Assembly: GCA_033239125.1 (NCBI GenBank)
Contig: BSWB01000005.1
Location: 116,126,494-116,190,493, forward strand
Direction: 5' to 3'
Length of the DNA stretch: 64,000 nucleotides
Origin: Fagopyrum homotropicum
Taxonomy: Eukaryota; Streptophyta; Magnoliopsida; Caryophyllales; Polygonaceae
In this document: positions 12,256 through 23,918 of the stretch, in pieces
How positions within the stretch are numbered: position 1 is the first letter of the stretch
Layout of the letters: every line of letters begins with the position of its first letter
Position numbers and translations under genes: made by a program
The notes under the pieces: model-generated
What the model was told of the DNA's origin: nothing
Databases searched by the model: none
The model's input: the letters and a program-made list of their open reading frames with translations, nothing else

Positions 12256-12745
12256 AACATCTCACAAAATGATCGACTATGACAAGATGTTTTCTTTTGT
12301 CGCAAGGTTAGAATCTATCGGACTTCTTATGCATTTAAATCTCATGAAAGATCTAAAATATTTCTATTGGACATCATGACAACCTTCGTAAATAGTGAGA
12401 TTGATAAGGAGATATATGTAAGTCAAGCTCTCGGTTTTGAAGATCCTAACTTTCCTAATCATGTGTTCTTTCTTGATAAATCTTTATATGGTCTCAATTA
12501 ACCCATGTGAATTGGTATGATAGATCTTGGAACTTTCTTTTTGAGAAGGGATATAAATGTGGGATGATTGATAAGATCTTGTTCATCTATGAAAAAAATG
12601 TAGACATCTTGATTTTACAAGTTTATGTTGATGATATAGTGTTTGTTTACTCCAACATGTCCCTTGTAGAGGACTTCCAACCCTTATCACGAGTAAGTTT
12701 GAGATGAGCATGGTGAGTAAAATTACATTCTTTGTAGGAGAATGA
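12256..12745 (+). pseudogene. Ty1/copia reverse transcriptase remnant, copy 1
   Basis: Frames on plus give IDYDKMFSFVARLE, LDIMTTFVNSEIDKEIYVSQ, FEDPNFPNHVFFLDKSLYGLN and a YVDDIVFVYSNMS segment. That is, the copia RT from its SPVARLEAIR-type block to the YVDD catalytic block at about 12630. A stop follows KSLYGLN. The copy at 43240-44330 shows the same segments with independent damage. Confidence 0.85.
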
Positions 12746-12915
12746 TCACATACAAATGAGAATGATCAAATATAAACGAGAAGGGAGGACTCTGAAGATG
12801 ATGAAGAATTGAAAAGTGAAACTAGAAGCTTGAACATCCATTTTGGGATGTTTGACATACATGTTCCTCACATTAATCCAGCTGAAATTAAGGGGAAGAT
12901 AAGGTCGGTAATGAG
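12746..12915 (+). pseudogene. Copia pol segment left of the family-A insertion
   Basis: An acidic linker (EDSEDDEELKSE) and the words NIHFGMFDIHVPHINPAE resemble the poorly conserved region before the RT in copia pol. The segment resumes at 43063, directly after the family-A element and its TSD (ATGAG at 12911-12915 and 43058-43062). Confidence 0.6.
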
Positions 12916-13266
12916 TGTAACACCCCATTTTACTAGGCGTGCTTTCAATATTTTTTTCCTACTTTTATCGATATTTTTACTACATTAAATATTTTTACTA
13001 TTCTTATTTATTTTCAAGTATTTACGGTGTAAAATATCTTTTTTGAGTTTATGTATATCTTTGATACGTTCACGTACATCCGTATTATTATTTTCGGAAG
13101 AAGTCGGAAAGTTTTCCGGTTTGGAAATCCCGTTCCGAACGCATTTGGATCGGATTCACTTTATACCCCTTCCTTTATTCTTTTATTTTTTTTCTCTCCT
13201 CTTTAATTTTTTTTCTTTACTCTCTCCTGCGGATGTGATGAGTTGCTCATCCCTCTCCCCGACATC
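12916..13266 (+). repeat. Family-A 5' LTR, left part
   Basis: Collinear with the start of the 3' LTR at 40601, up to CCCCGACATC. The last 9 bases are the TSD of the large MULE. The LTR resumes at 35559. Confidence 0.92.
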
Positions 13267-13284
13267 GAGATTGCTATTCGTACC

Positions 13285-15887
13285 TGTAACATCCCGAATT
13301 CTCAGAACTCGGAACGTTACTGGTTAGGACCTCACAATGAGTCCCGACCTCAGTTTGACAACAAGTTTACTAGGATCTTGCAACAAGACACAAATAAGAA
13401 AAACCGAAAAATTATAAAAAATGTATTTTTTTACAAGATGAATGCAACAAAGTCTAACAGCCTATAAAACTTAAACGACGGAAAAGACTAACTGTCTTAA
13501 CAACAGGAACAGAACAACAAAGCAACAACCCCAAACCCCCTTCTAAGGAGTACGGAGACCCGGCTGACCACTACTTCCGGATCACTCAGCTGTTGCTCTA
13601 ACCTGCGGTAAATCTAAAAACACAACAAAACAACCATTAGCTAGTTATCTAAACATTAGGAGAATAATAATAGCACACACACACACATAAAATAATAAAC
13701 ACTCATCATGCTTTCAAACAACCCATTTATTATCTTCATTTAAGTCATTCACTCTAATGATACTTATTTTGTGACACGAGGGATTCCCAAACCTCGCCTC
13801 CGCCCCCGTGTACCCATCAGGAGTGGATCCGATGCATCTCACCGTGTACCTGGATGGTCTGGGTATAGAGAACCTCCCAGTCTCCTGGCAGAGCTGGGCA
13901 GTGATGTCACGGCCCGTTATACATACACTTGGGCCTTAACACATAATAACCACGGTTGTCCTAACAAGTTGTTATTTTTATTATAACACACATTGCACAC
14001 ACACAACCATTATCACCCAACTAATATCCAAAAACCAGCTAAGTAAGTCGCAAGGACTTACCTGAGTCAAATCACACTCTAACAAGTCTCAAATCGGTCC
14101 GTACTCGTGGTAACTCAAACGCCTGTCAATTAAGGCATGTGGATCAAAACACATCCAGATGTCCAACCTCATGCGAAGGGATTACGGAAAAAGCTCTCTT
14201 ACGGTAAAAGACCATTTTACCCTTAGTGCCGAAAATCCGAAAAAGTCTACCATTTAGTTCTAATATTCTCCTCTAGGACCTAAGTCCACAATCTAGTTCT
14301 CATTGTAAAGTTTGGTAAGTATTTATAAGAGTTACTCAACATTCTTATTTTACCCAAAAGTCGTTAAGGCTCGACTTTGGTTAAAATATGAGGTTCGACT
14401 AAGGATATGAAAAATTCCGAAATAATTTTCTAGGCCACCTATGATATGTTATATATTCATAAAAGAAAAGATCTATCAAAACTACTTAACCAGAATTCTT
14501 ACACAAGTCTCTAAAGTTGGAGACAACATCCAACGATTCTATTCTTAGTCAATTTTCCCTTGCTGTAAAAACAACCCAACTATCCTACTTTAGGACCTCG
14601 TAAATCCCAATCCGACCGTTAACTTTCTCCCAAATTTTAATACAGTAAACTTCATATTTCTATCTACAATATAATAAAAATTCAACGGTGGATCCTCATC
14701 CTAAGGTATCGAAATTTATTCCCCAACTTGACAGTTTATGGACTCTAGACAAAAATTCTGGGCACAAGAGTTTATGAGGTCTTGGGTTCAAATCTCACTG
14801 TCAGCTATTCTGGGAATTTAAATTTGTGCTCACACAACTCAGGTTCGAAACTCAGTGGCAGTTATACACATCCCTTTGAAATTAACTGCTTACTTGTTCA
14901 AGAATTGAAAAACAAGATATGGTACTATCAGGAGAGCATAGAGGATGCTCACCAGTAGGCTACAGCTGGCCCGACTTACAGGTGATCGTAGCAGAGGTTC
15001 TAAGCCGGCTCGGACATAACTACTCCTGTACTCCCATAGGTAAACGCTGGTTCCGTTCGTCTGCAGGGATCGAGGTGTGTCTGTTTCTGTCCTTGGAGGC
15101 GTGCAGTCCCTGGAGCGCAGAGGCGGGCTGGTTTGTTCGAGGGTAGCATCGGTCCAATATCTGTTGTGAGTATACCAGGCTACACAGGCTGATGGCGGGC
15201 TAGCGAGAGTGAAGACAAGGGCATCGTCACTGTCTACGAGTCCCTGCAGTGTTGCGAGGCTAGCGGTTAGGATGTACAGAAGGCTAGGGAAGAAGGAGAG
15301 AAGAGGAGAGGAGGCAGCGAGTCGGAGCTTACCGGAGGCGCAGTCTGCAGTAGAAGATGGAGGTGCGATCCTGGTGGTCGGGAGCGCCAGTCGGGTCCAT
15401 TGTTGCGAGCAGAAGAAGTGGTTCTAGCGGCCTGTGCAGAGCTTTGGTGAGCAGCAGTGTGTCTCTCTAACTCCGGTGCAGACGAGGCGGTTGATCAGTG
15501 CGAGGATGGAAGATTCAGCGTGGCAGTCGAGCGGTAGAGAAGACAGAAGATTAGCGTTAATTAGAAGCTGCTTAGATTAGGTTAAAAAATAATTAGGGTT
15601 AGGTTGAGTTTGGGCCGGCTGAAGGTCATTGGGCCTGATATTTAGGCCTGCTCATTCAACTAAACAAAAAGGCTGAAGGAATAGTTATTCGCTCGGAACC
15701 GTTAAAGTACGAAATTATTTACGGAATCATTCATGGAATTATTTATGTTATCATTTTATGTGAATCAAGGTCACATAAAATGATTGAATTTAAAAACGTT
15801 TTCTTCTATTTATAAAAATTAAGGTTGGCGGATCGGAATCCGGTTTGATCGGGTATTAAACGGAAATTAAATTTTCCGGGTATTACA
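13285..15887 (-). mobile_element. Solo LTR, family B (copy 1)
   Basis: Starts TGTAACATCCCG, ends GGGTATTACA, with TSD GTACC at 13280-13284 and 15888-15892. The first ~780 bp are very close to the LTRs of the complete family-B element at 21133-31397; the middle has diverged. Orientation is taken from the PBS of the complete copy. It sits 18 bp inside the left end of the large MULE. Confidence 0.93.
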
Positions 15888-15925
15888 GTACCCACCATTT
15901 CATGCTAATTATACCCATTACACGA

Positions 15926-17127
15926 GTGGGCTGAGGGTCAGTCTTGAGAAGTCAGCTATGTTCTTAGCTTCGGTACCAGAACAGGAAAAGAATGAGTTAA
16001 GGGCACTTACAGGAGTTACCATGGGCGCTTTTCCATTTCGTTACCTGGGAGTGCCGATTGCGCCACATAATTTAAGAGCTGGAGAGTATACACCGTTATT
16101 AGACAAGATTGGGAAGCATGTATCCACCTGGAACAAGAAAAATCTCTCTTTTGCAGGGAGAGTCGAGATGATCAACACAGTTATACAGGGAGTTGATAGT
16201 TTCTGGGTCTCGATGTTGCCTCTTCCAGGTGTGGTAATTGATCGACTTATACGGTTAACGAGGCAATTCTTATGGCGAAGGTCAAGAGTTGCTTGGGACA
16301 AAGTATGTAAACCGAAAGATGAAGGAGGCTTGGGCTTATTGGATCTACGAGCATGGAATATGGCATTTATGTGTAAGCACTATGTTCGAATACATGAAGG
16401 AGCTGAGAGTATATGGATCAAGTGGATTCATCACCGCTATTTATCGGTAGTAAGTCCGCAGGAATGGGTGGCACATCGACGTGATTCTGGACTTGTTAAA
16501 GCAATATTATTTGCTAGAGATCTGATGATGAATATGGGTGGTCATGGCATGCCTATTGACAGTATGATTGATCAACTTTCGCCAGGGGGCCGATTTAAAG
16601 TTACATCGGCATATAATCTCATCAGAATAAAAGGTACAAAGGTATCTTGGCATACCACAATCTGGGATAACAAAATAACGCCGCGCCATTCGTGTATTGC
16701 ATGGATGACGATACTAAAAAGATTGCCAACCCATGATCGAATGGGGTTCCTTGAGATAGATCCTGTATGTCACATGTGCCATCATCACAATGAGTCACAT
16801 GAACATATATTTTTCCGGTGTAAGGTTTCAAGCAGAATCTGGAGAGAGATACGAAGCCTTGTAAACATGCCAACAGGACTGGGAACGATTGACATTACGA
16901 CTCGATGGTTCAAGCAAAGACGGAAACATAAACACCGTAAGACAATAGCCATGAAGATTGCGTTTGTTACGACCATATATTATATATGGCACGCCAGGAA
17001 TGCCATTGTTTTTGATAACAATAGGATACCGGAGAAGGTGATTATTCGGCTAATCAAAACGCACGTGTTTAAGCTCCTTCATGAGTCATTTCCGGAGTAT
17101 GTTGGTGACATTGTTCGTGGGCTTTAG
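15926..17127 (+). pseudogene. LINE ORF2 C-terminal part (RT thumb plus zf-RVT)
   Basis: Open from the insertion junction to a stop at 17127; the first Met is at 15958 (389 codons). It begins after the RT active site (GLRVSLEKSAMF), then FRYLGVPIAP, SFAGRVEMINTVIQGV, and a GGLGLLDLRAWN block. Near its last third is the RT-associated zinc finger C-x2-C...H-x4-C (CHMCHHHNESHEHIFFRC), then an IYYIWHARNA helix. No stop or frameshift interrupts these domains, so the copy is young or selectively neutral only for a short time. It lacks ORF1, endonuclease and the YADD box, and cannot be active by itself. Confidence 0.85.
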
Positions 17128-17305
17128 GGCACAATGGATTATATATGTATTTATCACATCTATTGATATGAGGGTAGATGATAAATAGAGTTGTTTTGCT
17201 CTATTAGGATGATAGCACGTACATTATGAGATTATGTAGCTGAAACCATGCAAAGCATGGAAGTAGGCATATCACACCATTCCTATGAATTTACCTGCAA
17301 CTTAA
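15926..17305 (+). mobile_element. 5'-truncated LINE inside the MULE TIR
   Basis: Flanked by a 16-bp TSD, TATACCCATTACACGA (15910-15925 and 17306-17321). It starts within RT coding sequence, so only the 3' end was copied. The 3' end reads CTGCAACTTAA without a poly(A) tail, unusual for a plant L1. Confidence 0.9.
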
Positions 17306-17321
17306 TATACCCATTACACGA

Positions 17322-17520
17322 CTACGCGTTGCGTACGCGTAGAAAATGGATCAATTTCTGAGGCGAAAGTTACTACGCGTACGTATCGCGTAGGCGTAAA
17401 GACTTTCTCAATTCAAAATTAAGAAAAGTCACTACGCCTACGCATTACGTACGCGTAGTAACTTTCGCCCGTTTTGAAAGTTACTACGCGTACGTAATGC
17501 GTAGGCGTAGGTCTCTTCGC
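17322..17520. repeat. CpG-rich palindrome cluster at the left MULE end
   Basis: Four imperfect palindromes of 21-27 bp start near 17322, 17374, 17432 and 17484. They are variants of TACGCSTACGY..GCGTASGCGTA, spaced about 50 bp apart. Related palindromes sit at the right end (35408-35500). Subterminal position and symmetry suggest transposase-binding sites, which is inference. Confidence 0.8.
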
Positions 17521-17924
17521 CTCCATATCGCGAAGGCGGACAGTCGTCTTCCTCATTTCCCAAAATTTTCCATTCTTACCGGCGAAGAGGCGACGACGAA
17601 GAAGAAGAGGCGACGAAGACGACCACCACCAACCACTCCGACGACGTTTACACACATCACCACCAGCCATGGTCCGAACTCGGGGAAGAGACGGAGGTGT
17701 GGTCCGGAGGAGCCGCTCCGGCAACGGCGGGGTGACTCCTCCGGCAGTTTTTCCGGCGAGGGTCGCGGACGAGCGGTTTCCGATGCCGACGTTGGGCGAG
17801 GACGGGGCTCTCGTGGAGGGCGATTAGGGGGAGTAGTCCGAGGTTGCGCGACATCTCGCGTTTCTAGCGAGCTTGGGGTACGTTTTAATTTATTTTTATT
17901 ACATTTGTCTTTATATAGTTAATT

Positions 17925-19145
17925 AGAGAATAGTAATCGATAATTAGTGTAGGATTAGTTGTTAATTACTGATTATGTATAGAATTAGTGAATGAATTAA
18001 TGAATTAGTCTTAATTAGTCGATAATTAGTTAAATTAGTGGACAATTAGTCACTGGTTAGTGAAATAGTCGATAATTAGTTTAATAAAAATTGAAAAATA
18101 GTCGATAATTAGATAATTAGTTTATTGAAAATAGTCGATAATTAGATAATTAGTTTATTGAAACTAGTCGATAATTAGTTAATTTACTCGATAATTACTC
18201 GAGAATATTGGAATTAATAGATAATTAGTTTAATAAATATTGAAATTAGTTGTAAATTCCGTAATTAGTTAATTACTCGGGAATATTGAAATTAGTTGCA
18301 AAATTCGGTAATGAGATATTTAGTGAATGAATTCCGTAATAAGTTAATTCCGTAATTAGTTGTAAATTCCGTAATTAGTTAATTGAAATTAGTCGATAAT
18401 TAGTTAATTACTCGATAATTACGTTTAAAATTATTGAAATTAATAGATAATTAGTTGATAATTAGTTTACTAAATATTGAAATTATAACTATTGGAACTA
18501 GTAGATAATTAGTTGTTAATTAGTTGATAATGAGTTTAATAAATATTGAAATTACTCGATAATTAGTTAATTACTCGATAATTAGTTGATAACTTCCTTA
18601 AATTAGTCGATAATTAGTTGTTAATTATTGGAACTAGTAGATAATTAGTTTAATAAATATTGAAATTAGTTATAAATTCCGTAATTATTCGATAATTAGT
18701 TAATTACTCGATAATTAGTTGATAATTATTGAAATTAATAGATAATTAGTTGATAATTAGTTTAATAAATATTGAAATTACTCGATAATTAGTTTAATAA
18801 ATATTGAAATTAGTTGTAAATTTCGTAATTAGTTAATTACTCGATAATTAGTTGTTAACTCCGTAATTATTTGATAATTAGTTAATTACTCGATAATTAG
18901 TTTAAAATTATTGAAATTAATAGATAATTAGTTGATAATTAGTTTAATAAATATTGAAATTACAACTATTGGAACTAGTAGATAATTAGTTGATAATTAG
19001 TTGATAATGAATTTAATAAATATTGAAATTACTCGATAATTAGTTAATTACTCGATAATTAGTTGATAACTTCCTTAAATTAGTCGATAATTAGTTAATT
19101 ACTCGATAATTAGTTGTTAACAATTGAAATTAATTGTTAAATAGG
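17925..19145. repeat. AT-rich GATAATTAGTT minisatellite in PMD intron 1
   Basis: About 1.2 kb of degenerate tandem units built on GATAATTAGTT, TTAATTACTCGATAATTAG and TTTAATAAATATTGAAATTA, with higher-order copies of roughly 100-250 bp. It lies within intron 1 of the PMD gene. Related words (AATTAACGAC, GACTAATTG) occur in intron 1 of the transposase gene at the other MULE end (34880-35060). Confidence 0.85.
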
Positions 19146-21132
19146 TTGCCGGGACTAGTACTCGTCCATGGGCCGCTACGGTTTCGAACCGTTAGCGGCG
19201 TATGATTGAGATGGGAGTAGCGCGTCCTGATGACGTTCTTGAGGATCCTTTGGAGGAGGAGGAGGAGAGAGTTGGGGAGGAGCATGTAGACGAGCGGATG
19301 GACATGTTGTTCGGTTCGTCCGACGTTTCCGGCGGCCAGATGTTACCCGAGGCAGACGTTGATGCTTTTGTGTTGGAGTTGCATGACACATTAGACCGCC
19401 GATCACCTGCACCTGCTCATTCAGAGAGCTCTGCCGCCGGGAGTAGGAGACTCGGTCAGGAGGGTTCACCACCACCTCCACCACCACCTCCACCTCCACC
19501 TCCGCATGTGGTTGCAGATGACGCTGCTGGGTATCCAGGAGGTCCCGCTATACGGGACCTACTTTACAGCTATGACACTCATGTCGCTCGTGACATATGG
19601 GTCGGTCAGGTATGGATTTAAATTTCGTTTAGCTTTTTATATTTCCTTAAATTCAAACGTGTTACTTACGTTTAAATGATATTTTCATAACAGGATAGAG
19701 GTGTTTTACGAGTCTATAGGCTAGGTGCCACGGTCAGTGGCTTACGTAGCCTTGTTGATCGATTTCCAAAGTCAATGTGGATGACACTGGTTAGGGGGAG
19801 TGGACTGCATGGCCTCCTAGAGATGCAGTGGGGCGGTGTCGACCATGCGCTTGCATCTGCCTTTGTTGAGAGGTGGTATCCAGAGACTTCCAGATTTCAC
19901 TTCCCATGGGGACAGATCTCTATCACCCTCCACGACGTATATCACCTCCTAGGACTTCGCATTGACGGAGACGAGGTTATCGGCGCCAGGGATGACACAC
20001 TCTTCACCTCCATGTTCGGCTTCCCGCCGTTGGAGGTGAAGGACGCCGTGAAGGCGGGTGGGTGGCCGTCTTCTTATCTCCTCTCTACTATTAGGACTAT
20101 GGCCGAGTCCCCAGATGCTAGACAGGAGGACATCGCTACCGGATTTCTTCTCTTCTCATTGGCTCCACCCTGTTTATTGACAAGACCACGAACAGGGTGA
20201 AGTCTCATCTATTGAGCGTATGTCGAGACCCATCACCATGGCGTCCCGTTCTTGGGGGACTGCCACACTGGCATATCTATACAGACAGCTAGGCGAGTCC
20301 TCTCGGAGGGAGGTTCATACATTAGCCGGTTGTTCTCTTCTCTTAGAGGTATGCAATGAACTATAATTTCATAGTTTACAATCTTTTAATTGATAATCAG
20401 TTTAATATGAAAATAATATGTTTTTCGCAGTCATGGATTCACGCTTATTTCCCTCACTTCCGACCTAGAGGACATTCTGACCCTCTTAGACAGAGAGATG
20501 CGAGACATGCACAGAGGTCGGAGAGGGCTCCTACAGGACAGATGGAGAGATCGGCCCTGTTAGGGTTTAGGACCCAGTTGTCGAGGTATAGGATGGACGA
20601 GGTACTAATAAAGTCAAGTTTCTTACGTATCTTGAATTGATCTTCTGAATTGACGTTATATGTTTGTCGTAGGTGACGTGGATGCCGTGGGGTTCGCTAG
20701 ACGGCTTTCAGACTGGACAGATGCGCGTATCAGCCTATTTTGGGGTGATACGCTTCTGTTGGTTGGAGGAGCCCTATCAGCCACCGTTTATGCTACGTCA
20801 GTTCGGGCATGTGCAGATAGTCCCCCCAGAGCTTCATACAGTTCCTCCCGGATGTATCATTCGCCCCTTCGTGATGAAGAGGCCGGCGAGGATAGGGAAG
20901 TATGAGCTGCTATTTTCTCCCGACGCATGGCATCTGTGGGCGACGCGAGACCAGCATCTGTACGACATACAGAGCGTCCCAACAGTTGTCGACCCATGGC
21001 AGATGGATGAGTACTTCTTGGACTGGTTCTTACCACGTACTCACTCCCACCTGTAGCCACCTCCAGATGGTGCACCACCACCGCCTGCACCTCCAGTTGT
21101 ACCTGTTGTACTTTCAGAGCGGGTACGGATAT

Positions 21133-23918
21133 TGTAACACCCCGAATTCTCAGAACTCGGGACATTACTGGTTAGGACCTCACAATGGGTCCCGACCTTA
21201 GTTTGACAATAATTTTACTAGGATCTTGCAACAAGACACAAATAAGAAAAACCGAAATTGATAAAGTAGTATTTTCAAGGGATGAATGCAACAACGTCTA
21301 ACAGCCTATAGTACGTAAACCACAAAGAGGCTATCTGTCTTTAACAAGAGGAAAGAAACCACAAGGTAAACACCCAACCCCACTCTAAGGAGTACGGAGA
21401 CCCGGCTGACCACTACTTCCGGATCACTCAGCTGTTGCTATAACCTGTAGTAAATCTAAAAACACAATAGAAGAACCATTAGCTAGTTATCTAAACATTA
21501 GAAGAATAATAATAGCACACACACACATAACAAAAGTAAACACTCATCATGCTTTCAAACAATCCATTTATTATCTTCATTTAAGTCATTCACTCTAATG
21601 ATACTTATTTTGTGACACGAGGGATTCCCAAACCTCGCCTCCGCCCCCGTGTACCCATCAGGAGTGGATCCGATGCATCTCACCGTGTACCTGTATGGTC
21701 TGGGTATAGAGAACCTCCCAGTCTCCTGGCAGAGCTGGGCAGTGATGCCACGGCCCGTTATACATACACTTGGGCCTTAACACATAATAACAACGGTCGT
21801 CCTAACAAGTTGTTATTATAAACACACATCGCACACACCACCATTATCATTCAACTAACATCCAGAAACCGGCTAAGTAAGTCGCATGGACTTACCTGAA
21901 TCAAACCACAACTCTTTAAATCTCAACTCGATCCGCAACAGTAGAAACTCAGACGCCTGTCATACAAGGCACGTGGATCAACAATCACATCCCATACTTT
22001 TAGAAGTCTATAACTTCTAAGATGCACAAACTCATCAAGAGAAAATGACTAACATGCCCTCCTAAGGTAAAATGACTATTTTACCCCTGATCCCGTAACT
22101 TCAGAATTTTCTATAACTTAGTTTCAAACTCTCATTTGGAACCTATCTCCACCATCTCGTTCTCACGGAAAAGTTCGCTAAAGATTTATAAGAGTTACAC
22201 ACCATTCTAAATTTTCACAAAAAGTCGCTAAGGTCCGACTTTTACTTAAGATACGAGGTTCGGATAAAAGTATTAAATTCCGAAATAAATCTATAGATTC
22301 TCTATGATATGCATACTAAACGTAGGGGCAAAGATCTCTCAAAAATACTCAACCATAATTCCTACATAATTCTCTATAGTTGGAATAAAGGCTAGGATTT
22401 CTATACTTAGTCAAATTTCTCCCTCTTTTGCAAAAACAGCCCAATTGCTTTACTTCAACACCTCGTAAGTCTCAATCCGACCGTTAACTTTCTCTCAAAA
22501 TTTAACACAGTAAATTATGTATTTCAATATACAACATATCAAAAATTCAACGGTGGATGTTCATTTTAAGGTATCGAAACTTAGGCTCAAAGATTGCTTC
22601 CTAACCCAGTTTTCTTCCTGAAACTAAAAGAGTTAAGAATTAGGTCGAGGGTTCGATACTCATGGGTAACACCTTCTGAGAACAACACTCCTACCTACAC
22701 ATCACAGGTTCGAGACCTAACCACAACAACTCACAACTCCAAGCTCAACCTAGACATATCCATATATCAGAACATGTAACTACTAACAGGGTGGAAGGCG
22801 AGAGTACTTACCCCGAGTCTGCAGGCTGCTGAGGAGCATAGTACCGACGCCCTTTACCCGACCGTGGCTGCTAAACTTTGACGACCAAACTATGCGGAAG
22901 ATGAGTTTGCTCGAAGCCCTTCTCAGAGTTGAAAACCGACTGCAAGAAGTTGCCTTGTTTGCTCGAGGGAAGGCTGGCAGTTCGTGGTTGGCTTCAAGGC
23001 TCCGTGTTCATTGGTTGCCGTTGGAGGCGTGAAACCATTGGATGATCGTCAAGCACAGGGCTGGGTGCAGTGGCTGAGTACACACGTTCCAGGCAGCATG
23101 TGCAGAGCGCTAGAGGGGCAGCAGTTCGGCTGTGTAGAAGGTCGAGTGTAGATGTCCCAGGCGGCCTGTGCAGCGCGCTGGAGGGGCAGCAGTTCGGCTG
23201 TGCAGAAGGTGGTGGAGCAGCAGTCCCGGATGCGCAGAAGGGGTCGAGACGCTAGAGACGCTGGTTGCAGGAGCGGCGTACTCGGCTAGTCTCCGGCGTG
23301 GTGTGCTGGCGGCTGAGCAGGAGGATTGTTGCGGTAGAGGAGTGGGGTATTAGTTTACCGAAAGCGTGAGTCTTGTGCGGTTGAGAGGGAGGGTTAACGA
23401 GAGAGCGTATCAGCAAGGTTAGGGAAAGAATTAGGTTTAGCTTATTTACGATTAAGGTGCTGATTAGGTTTTAGATTAGCATATAATATGGGCTGGGCTG
23501 ACAGGGGGCTGTTGAAGCGCTGTCCAGAGTGGGCTGAAGAGCTCATCACGTTAAGACATTGGATGGGCTGGAAAGATTCTGGGCTGGATGTGAAGAAAGG
23601 TTGAAGGCAAGCAAGACATGAAGATATGGGCTGCTGTAAATTGGTTTTGGGCCGGGTCCTTTGGGCCGACTCATCAATTAAAACAAAAGCTGAATGTTAA
23701 TTAATCCCCCGGAACCGTTAAAGGTACGGAAATAAATTACGGGATTATTTACGGAATGATTTACTAAAATATATAAGTTATCATTTTATGTGAATCAAGG
23801 TCACATAAAATGATAGAATTTATTAACGTTTATTTTTATTTAAAAGAATAAAGATTGGTGGATCGGAAATCCGATTTGATCCGGTATTTAACAAAGTTTA
23901 AATTTTTCGGTTATTACA
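21133..23918 (-). repeat. Family-B 3' LTR (left copy)
   Basis: On plus it starts TGTAACACCCCGAATTC and ends TTTTTCGGTTATTACA. It contains an AGTAAGTC/GACTTACT-type hairpin near 21875-21897 that recurs in other family-A and family-B LTRs. Confidence 0.93.

Noticed and set aside
13771..13986. A 69-71 codon ORF (MTRGIPKPRLRPR...) repeated at 21612 and 29091
   Set aside because: It lies inside family-B LTRs, antisense to the element. It is shared only because the LTRs are copies; no protein family fits.
17497..17922. 141-codon plus-strand ORF as the start of the PMD gene
   Set aside because: It starts inside the last palindrome and is low-complexity Arg/Pro. The overlapping frame from 17669 gives MVRTRGRDG, the start seen in PMD proteins.
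22640..22720. tRNA gene suggested by GGTTCGA words
   Set aside because: No acceptor stem, D arm or anticodon arm can be built around them.
23070..23353. Overlapping ORFs with QRAGGAAVRLCRR repeats, also at 30549-30832
   Set aside because: They come from a short GC-rich duplication within the family-B LTR, not from a gene.
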